This document shows positions 18,274 to 27,080 of a DNA stretch of 64,000 nt, piece after piece. The first letter of the stretch is position 1. The number at the start of each line of letters is the position of its first letter. Under the pieces are notes generated by a model. That model was not told where the DNA came from. It was given only the letters and a program-made list of their open reading frames with translations, and made no database searches. The stretch comes from Acetobacteraceae bacterium (GTDB lineage: Bacteria > Pseudomonadota > Alphaproteobacteria > Acetobacterales > Acetobacteraceae), in assembly GCA_003506895.1 (NCBI GenBank), contig DNXO01000132.1:91858-155857 (forward strand), written 5' to 3'. The translations under genes and the position numbers were made by a program.

Positions 18274-19452
18274 TCAGGCGCCGGCCATCTTGCAGCCGGC
18301 TCCTGGATCGGCCAGCGCCTCGACCGCGGCGCCGATGACCTTGTTCTGGCCGTCCTTGGCCTGACGAAGCCAAATGGTCTGCACCGGATTATGCGAGGCG
18401 GACAACGTGAAGGCGCCACGCGGGCTGTCGATCTTGGCGGCTCGGATGCCAGCGGCGAGCGCCTGAACGGCGGCGGCATCACCCTTGGCGGCGACCAGCC
18501 CGGCCAGCAGCATCTGCCCGGCATCATAGCCTTGCACCGCATAAACATCAGCGTCCCGCCCGGTCTTCGCCTTGAACACCGCTCGGAAGGCCAAATTCTT
18601 GGCATTGTCCAGACCGTCGCCATAGTGCAGCGCGGTCAGGATGCCCTCCGCCGCCGCGCCTTGCGGCTTCAGCACGCCCTCGGTCAGAAAGCCGGAACCG
18701 CAAAGCTGGACCTTGTCCCGCAAGCCAGCGGCCGCATAGTCCTTCACGAACTGAATCGCACCGCCGCCCGCGAAGAACGAGCCGACGGCCTCGACACCCA
18801 GGCCACTGATCTGCGCCAGGATGGGCTGAAAGTTGGTCTCCGGGAACGGCACCGTCAGTTGGTGCGTCATCTCCGCCCCGCCCGCGCGCAGGCCGTCGCG
18901 GAACCCCTCACCGGATTCCTTACCCGCGGCGTAATCCCAGGTGACCCAGGCCGCCTTCTTGACGCCCCTGGTGGCCAGCGCCCGGCCCATGCCGTAAGCC
19001 GGCTGCCAGTTGCTGAAAGACGAGCGGAACACCGACGGCGAACATAATTCCCGGGTGGCCGCGACGTTGCCGGCGTTCGGGATGAACAGCGGAATTTGCT
19101 TCTCCCGAGCCGCCTGAACCAGCGCCATCACCACGCCGGAATGGACCGTGCCCAGCAGCACATCGACGTTGTCGCGTTCGGTCAGGCGGTTGACGTTGGC
19201 CGGCGCCTTCGCGGGATCGGATTCGTCGTCCAGCCGGATCAACGTGACCGGACGGCCAGCCAGTTTGCCGCCATTTTCGGCGATCAGAAGCTCAAACGCA
19301 GACGCGATGTTTTCGCCCAGCGCGGCATAGGTGCCGGAAAACGGCAGCATCATCCCGACCTTCAACGGCGCAGCCTGCGCGATCGCCGGGCGGCCCAACG
19401 CCACCGCCGCGGCGGCCCCGGCCAAAATAGTGCGTCGCGATATCTGACCCAT
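18274..19452 (-). CDS. ABC transporter substrate-binding protein (Leu/Ile/Val family)
   Basis: A 392-residue periplasmic type I binding protein. A Tat-like leader is visible (RRTILAGAAAAVALG), then KVGMMLPFSGTYAALGENI and VDVLLGTVHSGVVMALV. First gene of the liv-type operon. It is divergent from the MaoC-like gene, with an operator-like palindrome between them. The ligand is unknown; an aromatic or other organic acid is plausible from the operon's regulator. Confidence 0.9.
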   Translation of the reverse strand: MGQISRRTILAGAAAAVALGRPAIAQAAPLKVGMMLPFSGTYAALGENIASAFELLIAENGGKLAGRPVTLIRLDDESDPAKAPANVNRLTERDNVDVLLGTVHSGVVMALVQAAREKQIPLFIPNAGNVAATRELCSPSVFRSSFSNWQPAYGMGRALATRGVKKAAWVTWDYAAGKESGEGFRDGLRAGGAEMTHQLTVPFPETNFQPILAQISGLGVEAVGSFFAGGGAIQFVKDYAAAGLRDKVQLCGSGFLTEGVLKPQGAAAEGILTALHYGDGLDNAKNLAFRAVFKAKTGRDADVYAVQGYDAGQMLLAGLVAAKGDAAAVQALAAGIRAAKIDSPRGAFTLSASHNPVQTIWLRQAKDGQNKVIGAAVEALADPGAGCKMAGA

Positions 19453-19495
19453 CGTTGCTGCTCCCCCATTATCGGCCGCTATGGCCGTTGATTGT

Positions 19496-19513
19496 CATGC
19501 AATATATCGCATG
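19496..19513. promoter_or_regulatory. Operator-like palindrome between binding-protein and hydratase genes
   Basis: CATGC-AATATATC-GCATG is an inverted repeat with an AT-rich centre, placed in the 96-base divergent promoter region. It is 44 bases from the start of the minus-strand binding-protein gene and 36 from the start of the plus-strand hydratase. It could be the target of the XRE-kinase regulator, which is inference. Confidence 0.4.
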
Positions 19514-19548
19514 TTACCCCGAACGCCGGCAACAGAGTGATACGATCC

Positions 19549-20025
19549 ATGTTCGAGGTCTTTTCCACCCCGCGGACCGACCGGTTCTTCGAGGATTACA
19601 AGCTGGGGGCGACCTACGTCCTGGGGTCTTTCACCGTGACCGAAGAGGAGATCATTGCCTTCGCCAGCGCTTATGATCCGCAGACAATGCACACCGATCC
19701 CAATCTGGCCGCACAAGGACCGTTCGGCGAGGTGATCGCCAGCGGGTGGCACACCGTATCGCGGTCGATGCGCCTGCTGGTGGACACCTTCCTGCCGTTC
19801 AACGGTCTGGCCGCGCCGGGTATCGACGAGTTGCGCTGGCCCCGGCCCGTGCGTCCCGGCGACACGCTGACCCTGCACGCAACGATCCAACAGGCTCGGC
19901 GGTCACGTTCCAAGCCAGACCGGGGGCTGATTCACACTCTGCTGGAGGTGCTGAACCAGAACGGTGAGGTGGTCATGAGCATGAAGCCGATGAACCTGGT
20001 CAGGGTTCGGCACCAGGAGGCTTAA
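19549..20025 (+). CDS. MaoC-family dehydratase
   Basis: A 158-residue hot-dog-fold protein of the MaoC/(R)-hydratase family. The hydratase-2 motif is recognisable in ASAYDPQTMHTDPNLA, with FGEVIASGWHT following. It likely hydrates an enoyl-CoA. The ATG at 19549 (MFEVFSTPRTDRFFEDYKLG) is chosen because the fold begins just after; an upstream start at 19492 adds a non-conserved stretch that covers the palindrome. Divergent from the ABC importer operon. Confidence 0.82.
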   Translation: MFEVFSTPRTDRFFEDYKLGATYVLGSFTVTEEEIIAFASAYDPQTMHTDPNLAAQGPFGEVIASGWHTVSRSMRLLVDTFLPFNGLAAPGIDELRWPRPVRPGDTLTLHATIQQARRSRSKPDRGLIHTLLEVLNQNGEVVMSMKPMNLVRVRHQEA

Positions 20026-20028
20026 GCC

Positions 20029-20062
20029 CCCGTCATGGCGAGAAAGCGCTCGTCATGACGGG
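20029..20062. terminator. Inverted repeat between convergent genes
   Basis: CCCGTCATG-GCGAG pairs with CTCG-T-CATGACGGG around AAAGCG, 3 bases after the stop of the MaoC-like gene and 46 before the stop of the convergent binding-protein gene. It can act as a two-way terminator; it also has the GTCATG ends of alphaproteobacterial dispersed palindromes. Confidence 0.5.
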
Positions 20063-20108
20063 ATCGCGCAGCATCGTTTCATCGGGCGCGGTAGATGCGC
20101 CCCTTTCG

Positions 20109-21341
20109 CTATGACTGTGCGAACTTGCAGCCGCCCTGGTCGATCGGCCGGAATGCCTGGGCCGCCGGGACCGTGCGCCGGTGGAGGTAGTAATCCCACG
20201 GTTCTTTCGAATGTTCCGGCGACTTGACCTCGAACAGATGCATGTCATGGATGACCCGGCCATCCTTGCGCACCGCGCCCTTGCCGAACAGCGGATCGTC
20301 GGTCGGCATCGCCTTCATCTGGTCGACCGCCGCCCGCCCGCTGGCTTTCGCCTTGTCCGGGCCGATCGCGACGCAGGCCTTCAGGTAATGCATCACCGCC
20401 GAGTACTGCCCCGCATGCACGGACCCCGGAACATTCCCCGGCATCAGCTTGCCAAATCGTTTCGCAAACGCTCGGGTGCCATCGTTCATGTTCCAGTAGA
20501 ACGGTTCGGTCAGCAGCACGCCCTGGGCAGAGGTCAGGCCAACGCCGTGAACGTCGTGGATCAGGAACAACAGGCCGGCGATCTTTTGGCCGCCCTTCTG
20601 AATACCGAATTCGGCCGACTGCTTGATGCAGTTCACCGTGTCGGCGCCGCCATTGGCGAAACCGATAACCTTCGCGCCACTCGCCCTTGCCTGCACCAGG
20701 TGCGAGGAAAAATCGGTGGTGCCGGGAAATGGCGCCAACGCCTGACCCAGGACCTTACCGCCAGCGGCAGCCACGAAGCTGGCGGCGTCGGTCTCCAGCG
20801 CATGGCCGAAGGCATAATCAGCCGTAATAAAATACCAGGTGTCTCCACCTTCCTTCACCGTGGCATCGACAACCGCGTGCGGCATCGACCATGTGTCATA
20901 GACCCAATGCAGATGGTTCGGCCCGCAATGGCCGCCGGTGATGTCGGCGGAGGCGCCGCCAGTGAAGATCGCCGCCTTGTCCTTGGTCTTGACCATGTCG
21001 CCGATCGCGAATGCCGCGGATGACAGCGGCACGTCGGTGATCAGATCGACGCCCTGGTTGTCCAGCCAGTCGCCTGCGATCTGGACCGCGACATCCGGCT
21101 TCAGTTGCAGGTCGGCGGAAACAAGCTCGACCTTCACGTTCGGATGCAGTTTGGCGAAGTCCTCGATGGCGAGTTTCGTGCCGGCGACCGATCCGGGGCC
21201 GGTATTGGCGGCATAGGCGCCGACCATGTCGGTCAGGACGCCGATGCGGATCGGTTTCGATTGGGCGCGTGCGACACGGGGCAGAGTAGCGGCTGCGATG
21301 CCACCGCCAAGTAAGCCGCGGCGCGGGATGGATAGGTTCAT
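20109..21341 (-). CDS. ABC transporter substrate-binding protein (Leu/Ile/Val family)
   Basis: A 410-residue type I periplasmic binding protein. The Tat-type leader SIPRRGLLGGGIAAATLPRV precedes the mature part from about RAQSKPIRIG. Conserved features include LTDMVGAYAANTGPGSV and DTWYFITADYAFGHALETD. No permease or ATPase is adjacent, so it may feed the liv-type importer next door or another one. It resembles the binding proteins of aromatic-acid and urea-type HAAT importers, but the ligand is unknown. Confidence 0.88.
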   Translation of the reverse strand: MNLSIPRRGLLGGGIAAATLPRVARAQSKPIRIGVLTDMVGAYAANTGPGSVAGTKLAIEDFAKLHPNVKVELVSADLQLKPDVAVQIAGDWLDNQGVDLITDVPLSSAAFAIGDMVKTKDKAAIFTGGASADITGGHCGPNHLHWVYDTWSMPHAVVDATVKEGGDTWYFITADYAFGHALETDAASFVAAAGGKVLGQALAPFPGTTDFSSHLVQARASGAKVIGFANGGADTVNCIKQSAEFGIQKGGQKIAGLLFLIHDVHGVGLTSAQGVLLTEPFYWNMNDGTRAFAKRFGKLMPGNVPGSVHAGQYSAVMHYLKACVAIGPDKAKASGRAAVDQMKAMPTDDPLFGKGAVRKDGRVIHDMHLFEVKSPEHSKEPWDYYLHRRTVPAAQAFRPIDQGGCKFAQS

Positions 21342-21348
21342 TGTTTGC

Positions 21349-21371
21349 CTCCCAGGGTATTATTATGGGAG
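21349..21371 (-). promoter_or_regulatory. Hairpin covering a ribosome-binding site
   Basis: On the minus strand CTCCCA and TGGGAG form a 6-base stem with an AT-rich 11-base loop. The right arm is part of the GGGAGG ribosome site that lies 7 bases before the ATG of the 410-residue binding protein, so folding would hide it. Confidence 0.35.
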
Positions 21372-21462
21372 CAGCGTCGTCTGGTTTACGGGATTTCGCA
21401 AGGGTTCTCGCAATGACACCGAGATAAACGGCCGCCGACAGCCCAGGCCGTCTGCGACCTGT

Positions 21463-22473
21463 TCAGCCAGGCACACCCTTACTCGTCGAATATTCAAAGT
21501 GCAGCGCCTGATCCGGATGCACGATCGGGTGGATCGCATGCGCGGCGACGGCCGCCTCGCTGAAGCCTTGCAGGATCAGCTTCAACTTGCCCGGGTAGGT
21601 GGCGACATCGCCCACCGCGAAGACACCCGGCACGCTGGTTTCACCGGTCGCGGGATTCACGAGCACATGGTTCTTCTCGCTTTGCAGACCCCAGGCGGCG
21701 ATCGGCCCCAGATCCATCGACAAACCGAAGAACGGCAACAGCACGTCAGCCGGCAGCGACTTCACCGCCCCTTCCAGCGTCGCGACCTCCACGGTCGATA
21801 GTGCGCCATGCGCGCCGGTCAGGCCGTGAAGCTGGTAGGGGATCACCATCTCGATCTCACCCTTCCTGGCAGCTTCGTCCAGTTGCGCGGCGGTTTCGGG
21901 CGCCGCACGGAACTTCGCGCGGCGGTGGACGACCGCCACCCGCGCGATGTCCTTCAAAGCCAACGCCCAATCCACCGCGGAGTCTCCGCCGCCCGCGATC
22001 ACCACACGCTTGCCGCGAAAGTCCTCGCGGCGACGCACGTAGTATTGCACCGCGCCGGTCGCTTCGTACGCCGGCAGCCCGTCCAACGGCGGGCGGTTTG
22101 GACCAAACGCTCCCGCGCCGGCGGCAACGATCACCGCCTTGGCCTTGATCGTGTCGCCGAGATCGGTGGTTAGGGTGAACGCACCACGCTCGCCGCTCAG
22201 GCCGTTCACCTGCCGGCCCAGCAGCCGAGGCACCGGGAACGGCGCGATCTGCTCCTCCAGGCGGGTGATCAGCGCACCCGCCTCGATCGCCGGGTGGGCG
22301 GGGATGTCGTAGATCGGCTTCTCGGGATACAGCGCGGTACACTGCCCGCCGACCTCGGCCAGCGCGTCGATCAGCACGCTGGACAGCTTCAGCATCCCCA
22401 GCTCAAAAACGGCGAACAGGCCGACGGGGCCGGCACCGACGATCGCCACGTCGGTTTCGATGTGTTGTGTCAT
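21463..22473 (-). CDS. Ferredoxin/flavodoxin-NADP reductase, thioredoxin-reductase-like type
   Basis: A 336-residue FAD- and NAD(P)-binding protein. FAD motif: VAIVGAGPVGLFAVFELG; NADP motif: VVIAGGGDSAVDWALAL; C-terminal FAD contact VPGVFAVGDVATYPGK. The redox CxxC of thioredoxin reductase is absent, which places it with the YumC/Rhodopseudomonas-type ferredoxin-NADP reductases. The ATG at 22473 has the GGGCAGGGT ribosome site; the frame continues upstream but is not conserved. Confidence 0.88.
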   Translation of the reverse strand: MTQHIETDVAIVGAGPVGLFAVFELGMLKLSSVLIDALAEVGGQCTALYPEKPIYDIPAHPAIEAGALITRLEEQIAPFPVPRLLGRQVNGLSGERGAFTLTTDLGDTIKAKAVIVAAGAGAFGPNRPPLDGLPAYEATGAVQYYVRRREDFRGKRVVIAGGGDSAVDWALALKDIARVAVVHRRAKFRAAPETAAQLDEAARKGEIEMVIPYQLHGLTGAHGALSTVEVATLEGAVKSLPADVLLPFFGLSMDLGPIAAWGLQSEKNHVLVNPATGETSVPGVFAVGDVATYPGKLKLILQGFSEAAVAAHAIHPIVHPDQALHFEYSTSKGVPG

Positions 22474-22917
22474 ACCCTGCCCTATACGTCGCTTTTTCGT
22501 CAGCACAAGCGCCATAACACCTCGGTGACGACGCCTCGTATCGGGTCGGTTGCTGTCCGCCCTTGACGAGGCCGAAGGAACCGCCCCTGCCCGCCGACGT
22601 TGGTCGGCAGCTTCACCCGCCAGATGCGGTGGTGGTGGCGCTGGGCAACCGCACTGTGAGCGGTATGGCATCGTCGTCCGGTCGAACTGACTTGGGCGAA
22701 CAGGGGATCGGAGGCCTGGAAATGCGGCGGCATCCGAAACGCCGCCCGTTACTTATCTCAGTCGTAACGATAAACGTAGAATATATATTCTGACGCCATT
22801 TTGATCTCGTCTTGTGGTTCTCACAAACTTAATCTTCCGGGACAGGAAACCCCACGCTACATTACAACGTTAACGTCCAGGCCGCAAAAAAGCCCCGAAC
22901 ATCCCGCGGAGAACGTC
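22474..22917. other. Intergenic region with two palindromes
   Basis: This 444-base stretch separates the divergent reductase gene and the 74-residue gene. I see no convincing coding region. Its right half is AT-rich and holds a 12-base perfect palindrome GAATATATATTC at 22779-22790 and an inverted repeat TTGTG-N5-CACAA at 22812-22826. Both lie 90-140 bases before the small gene and may be its control sites. Confidence 0.45.
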
Positions 22918-23142
22918 ATGGACAACGTCTCGACCGATGGCTTTCACATCAATATCGAACGCAGCAGCCCACTTTTGCCAGAGATCAGCAAGATGCGCGT
23001 CTTTGTTGCCTGTGAAAATATCAAGACATTCCATCGCCAGATCGCGGCTGCGCGGGATGACGCCGACCGGGGATTGCTGACCAGGATGCTCTGGGAAGAA
23101 GAAGCGAATCTCGCGGCAGCGAGAGCTGCCTTGCGCGCTTAA
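22918..23142 (+). CDS. Small hypothetical protein, 74 residues
   Basis: I do not recognise a family. The 74-residue product is charged and helical in its second half (RQIAAARDDADRGLLTRML then EEEANLAAARAAL), with no membrane segment. The ATG at 22918 follows GCGGAGAACGTC, a good ribosome site. Codon use looks like that of neighbouring genes. Its TAA overlaps the TAA of the convergent hpnG (shared TTAA). Confidence 0.6.
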   Translation: MDNVSTDGFHINIERSSPLLPEISKMRVFVACENIKTFHRQIAAARDDADRGLLTRMLWEEEANLAAARAALRA

Positions 23143-23777
23143 ATCCCGCCGAACCGCTTAGCGAGCCGGACCAGGGATCGCCGTGCCCGGCCAGCATCAT
23201 ACGCCAGCGCAAGAAGGTCGGGAATTTGCCCGGGCCTTTGCAGGACCGACCGCAGTACCGCCGATAGTCCGATGTCGCCTGACGGGTTCAAAGCGATCAA
23301 CGCCGCTGGCGGCAAGTCCCGTTTCGCGGGATCGCAGATCGCGCGGACCACAACGAATGGTAGGCCATGGGCCGCGGCGACCCTGGCGACAGCTCCGCTT
23401 TCCAGGTCAACGGCGTGCGCACCGGTCGTCGCGTGCAGCGCCGCCTTTGCCACGGCATCGGTCACCACCGTCTCGCCGGCCAGGATCGCGTGTTCGCTCA
23501 GCCCGCCGAACCGTTGCGCCAAGGCGGCATCGGCCGCCAGCCGCGCACCATTCGATAAAACCAGGCCCGGCACGACGACGTCTCCCGGAGACAGCGCCGG
23601 GTCCAACCCACCAGCCAACCCGAAACTGACCAGCGCGGTGGCGCCCTGCCGCACCAACCGATTCGCCGCGTCTTCGGCACCCGCCGGCGTGCCGCCGCCG
23701 GCCTGCACCAGTCCGCCGAAGCGGGCCGCGATCCGGGCCTCGGCGGTCAGACCGACAACGAAACCGAGACCGCTCAG
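23139..23777 (-). CDS. hpnG: Hopanoid-associated phosphorylase (HpnG)
   Basis: A nucleoside-phosphorylase-fold protein, proposed to remove adenine from adenosylhopane to give ribosylhopane. Visible: GLAGGLDPALSPGDVVVPG, the VDLESGAVARVAAAHGLPF segment and VVRAICDPAKRDLP. The first GTG (23708) would cut off a well-formed N-terminal strand (GLGFVVGLTAEARIAARFGG). The frame is open upstream to a TAA, and the only plausible start is CTG at 23777, which overlaps the shc stop as CTGA with an AGG 7 bases before. That gives 212 residues. Last gene of the hopanoid operon. Confidence 0.82.
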   Translation of the reverse strand: MSGLGFVVGLTAEARIAARFGGLVQAGGGTPAGAEDAANRLVRQGATALVSFGLAGGLDPALSPGDVVVPGLVLSNGARLAADAALAQRFGGLSEHAILAGETVVTDAVAKAALHATTGAHAVDLESGAVARVAAAHGLPFVVVRAICDPAKRDLPPAALIALNPSGDIGLSAVLRSVLQRPGQIPDLLALAYDAGRARRSLVRLAKRFGGI

Positions 23778-25699
23778 AACCCGACCTCGACGCGGCGTGT
23801 GTTACCGCGGGTCAGGTTTCTGTATCGAGCCAGGGCGAGCAGGGGGAAGTAGAGCTTGTAGCCGTGGTAGCGCAGGTAGAACACGCGCGGGAAACCCACG
23901 GCGGTATAGGGTTCCTCGGTCCACTCGCCATCCGGCTTTTGGGTCGCCGCCAGATAGGCGATGCCCCGGGCAGTCGCCAGGTGATCCGTCGCCCCGGCCG
24001 CCATCAGTCCAAGCACCGCCCATGCTGCCTGGCTCGGGGTGCTGACCTTGTAGCGACCGTGCGCGGCGTCGGCGTAGCTTTCTTCATCCTCGCCCCATCC
24101 GCCGTCCTCGCGCTGGACCGAAACGAGCCATTCCACCGCGCGTGTGATCGCCGGATCGTCGTGCGGCACGCCGGCCGCGTTCAGTGCGCACAGCACCGAC
24201 CATGTGCCGTAGATGTAGTTGGTGCCCCAGCGGCCGAACCAACTGCCGTCCGGCTCTTGCTCCCGACGCAGATACGCCAACGCCTTGGCCATCACCGGAT
24301 CGTCCACCGTCATGCCGATCTGCGCCAGAAACGACACGCAACGCGCACTGACATCGGCCGTTGGAGGATCCAACAGGGCACCATGGTCGGCGAACGGAAT
24401 ATGATTCAAATAATGGTGGGTATTCTCAGGCTCAAACGCGCCCCACCCGCCATCCGAGGACTGCATGCCGATCACCCATTCGCGCGCGCGATCGATGGAT
24501 TCGGCATGGGCCGGGTCACCATTGCGGTGAAGCAACATGCCGACGACGGCGGTGTCGTCCACATCCGGGTAGTGCGGATTGTTATACTGGAATGCCCAGC
24601 CGCCGGGACGCAGCCCCGGACGCCGCACCGCCCAATCCCCGACGAGGTCGTTGATTTGCAGCGGCTTCAGCCAGTGGCAGGCGGACTCGGTCGAGACTCC
24701 GGCCTCGGCCAGCGCGTGTCCAGCAAGACCGGTATCCCAAACGGGTGACAAACACGGCTGGCAGTAGGCGCGGTCTTCTTCGATCACCAGCAGCTTGCGA
24801 ACCGACTGCCAAGCAATCGCCGCCGCCGGATGATCTGGCGGGTAGCCGAGCGTGTCGAACATCATGACGCTGTTGGCCATGGCGGGGTAGATCGCGCCCA
24901 ACCCGTCCTCGCCGTTCAGCCGTTCGGTGACGAAGGCAACCGCCTTGTCGATCGCGCTTTGGCGGCTGGCCTTGGGAAACAGCGGTTCGGCGGCCCGCAG
25001 CAGCACATCGACGCCCTTGAAGAAGCGCCCCCAACCGGAGTGATAAGGCCCGCGGATGTAATCCGTGACCTGTTCGGGCGGCGTGCGGAACAGCTCCCGT
25101 ATTTGGATGCCATGCGGGTTCCGCGCCTTCGGACGCAGCCCCATCAGCACCAGCAGCGGCACGATCACGGTGCGCGACCAGTAAGACACCTTCGACAGAT
25201 GGAACGGAAACCACAGCGGCAGGTGCATGATTTCCAGCGGCATCACCGGCACGGCGTGCCACGGCACGGCACCAAACAACGCCAGTTGCGCCCGCGTAAA
25301 GACGTTTGTCCGTTCCGCGCCGCCGGCCGCCAGGATCGCGTCCCGCGCGCGGCGCATATGCGGGGCATCGGGGTCGTCGCCGATCGCCTTCAGCGCGAAA
25401 TACGCTTTCACGCTGGCCGAGATATTGAACGCCCCATCGTGGAACAACGGCCAGCCGCCGTGTTCGCCCTGGATCGAGCGCAGATATACGCCGATCTTCG
25501 CCTCCAGCGGCGCGTCGATCCGATCCAGGTAGTGCTCCAGCAGGACGTATTCCGCCGGAATCGTCGCATCGGCCTCCAACTCGAAAACGAAATGCCCGTC
25601 CGGCTTCTGCCGGCGCGTCAGCGCGTCCGCGGCTCTGGACACTGAGTCCAGCAAAGCAGCGTCATCGACAACCGGCGCGGTTATCGCATCGAGGGCCAT
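23774..25699 (-). CDS. shc: Squalene-hopene cyclase
   Basis: A 641-residue squalene-hopene cyclase, which folds squalene into hopene at the inner membrane. The catalytic motif DVDDTA is at residues 379-384. Several QW repeats are visible, for example near QEPDGSWFGRWG and QREDGGWGEDEE. Length is normal. It lies between hpnE (27-base gap) and hpnG (CTGA overlap). Confidence 0.97.
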   Translation of the reverse strand: MALDAITAPVVDDAALLDSVSRAADALTRRQKPDGHFVFELEADATIPAEYVLLEHYLDRIDAPLEAKIGVYLRSIQGEHGGWPLFHDGAFNISASVKAYFALKAIGDDPDAPHMRRARDAILAAGGAERTNVFTRAQLALFGAVPWHAVPVMPLEIMHLPLWFPFHLSKVSYWSRTVIVPLLVLMGLRPKARNPHGIQIRELFRTPPEQVTDYIRGPYHSGWGRFFKGVDVLLRAAEPLFPKASRQSAIDKAVAFVTERLNGEDGLGAIYPAMANSVMMFDTLGYPPDHPAAAIAWQSVRKLLVIEEDRAYCQPCLSPVWDTGLAGHALAEAGVSTESACHWLKPLQINDLVGDWAVRRPGLRPGGWAFQYNNPHYPDVDDTAVVGMLLHRNGDPAHAESIDRAREWVIGMQSSDGGWGAFEPENTHHYLNHIPFADHGALLDPPTADVSARCVSFLAQIGMTVDDPVMAKALAYLRREQEPDGSWFGRWGTNYIYGTWSVLCALNAAGVPHDDPAITRAVEWLVSVQREDGGWGEDEESYADAAHGRYKVSTPSQAAWAVLGLMAAGATDHLATARGIAYLAATQKPDGEWTEEPYTAVGFPRVFYLRYHGYKLYFPLLALARYRNLTRGNTRRVEVGF

Positions 25700-25726
25700 G
25701 GTATCCTTACGATCAAAGCTGGGCGA

Positions 25727-26992
25727 TCAAAGCTTGAGGAGAACATCCGCGGCTGTTCGGCCGGACCTTATCGCGCCCTCAATCGTGGCGGGCAAGCCGG
25801 TGTCCGTCCAATCCCCCGCGAGCGCGAGATTGGTGGCGAAATTCGTGGCCGGTTCGGGGCGGCGAACGTCCTGCCGAGCGGTGGCCGCGAACGTGGCGCG
25901 TTTCTCTTTGACGACACGGTAGGGCGGCATCTCTGTCTTCAGGCCGGCGGGCAGCCCCAGCGCATCGACGACGTTCGGCCAAACCAGCGCGGCGATCGCG
26001 CGGGCCTGATCGTCCACCATGTTGTTCGCGGCGCTGATGGTGACCGATACGTGACCGTGCTTGATAAAGACCCATTCCGCCGTGGCCGAGGTCAGCCCGA
26101 TAAACCCGGCCTCGCCCAGCGGACCGCTGGGATCGGCCTCATACCGGAAATGAATGTTCAGGATCGCTTCGAACGCATCGGGCACGACCAACCCTGGCAG
26201 CAGGTCGGACGCGACCCAGGGCGGCACCGCGAGCACAACCGAATCGCCGTCTTGCAGCGGGATCGGCCCGTCGGGTCCACGTAGCGCCGTGGCACGTCCG
26301 TCGTTGCACGTCAGTTCGGCGATCCGGCTGTTGAAGCGGATCTCCGCACCGCGGCTTCGCAACATGGCGATGGCGGGATCGATCAATGCTTCCGACAAGC
26401 CCTGCTTCGGCAGCATCGGAATACAGGCCGCCCCGCCGCGCATCAGCGTTTCGCGCATCACCGCGCCCAGCAACCGGGCCAACCCCTCCTGCGTCGGTGT
26501 ATTAAGGGCGGCCACCGCGAGCGGTTCCACCAGGCGCCAGTACAGCTTGCCGCGCCGCATCGCGTCGCCGACCGGGGTTTCATCGCGGAAGCGTATGATC
26601 CGCGCCATTCCCAGGTAGTCCGACAGCCGCGTTCCCGGCACCCGTCGATCGGCGCGGAATATCCACCAGGGGATCCGGCCCTTGTTTGGCCGAACGGTCC
26701 AACGCTCGCCGCTCTGGATATCCATGAACGGAAAGGCCGCGCTGTCCATCTGCTGGAACGCGTCCTCGGCCTCGATCTCCTTGATGTAGGCCTTGGCGGC
26801 GCTGTTGCCCGACAGCATCAGATGATTGCCGTTATCGATGCGGAGGCCAAGTTCCTTGTCGAAATAAGACCGGCAACGGCCGCCGGCTGCCGGACCCGCT
26901 TCATGCACGATCACGGTCCGGCCGGCGGCGGTCAAGGACAGCGCCGCGGACAGGCCGGCCAAGCCCGCACCGATCACGTGAATTTGGTTCAT
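25727..26992 (-). CDS. hpnE: Hydroxysqualene dehydroxylase (HpnE)
   Basis: A 421-residue FAD-dependent amine-oxidase-fold enzyme. HpnE reduces hydroxysqualene to squalene, the third step after HpnD and HpnC. The FAD motif is at the N-terminus (HVIGAGLAGLSAALSL) and the FAD tail is LALAGDWTDTGLPATIEGAI, typical of the HpnE/phytoene-desaturase group. ATG 26992 begins exactly at the Rossmann fold; the upstream frame is not conserved. hpnC and hpnD are not in this window. Confidence 0.92.
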   Translation of the reverse strand: MNQIHVIGAGLAGLSAALSLTAAGRTVIVHEAGPAAGGRCRSYFDKELGLRIDNGNHLMLSGNSAAKAYIKEIEAEDAFQQMDSAAFPFMDIQSGERWTVRPNKGRIPWWIFRADRRVPGTRLSDYLGMARIIRFRDETPVGDAMRRGKLYWRLVEPLAVAALNTPTQEGLARLLGAVMRETLMRGGAACIPMLPKQGLSEALIDPAIAMLRSRGAEIRFNSRIAELTCNDGRATALRGPDGPIPLQDGDSVVLAVPPWVASDLLPGLVVPDAFEAILNIHFRYEADPSGPLGEAGFIGLTSATAEWVFIKHGHVSVTISAANNMVDDQARAIAALVWPNVVDALGLPAGLKTEMPPYRVVKEKRATFAATARQDVRRPEPATNFATNLALAGDWTDTGLPATIEGAIRSGRTAADVLLKL

Positions 26993-27080
26993 TGCGCTGG
27001 TCTTTTGCATTTTCGGCAGGCTCGAAGCAACCGGTGGCGCGACACCGCCAAGCCATCTTTCGATGAATTCATCAATGCCG

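Noticed and set aside
22563..22793. 76-residue plus-strand frame in the gap after the reductase
   Set aside because: No good ribosome site, no known pattern, and codon use like random high-GC sequence.
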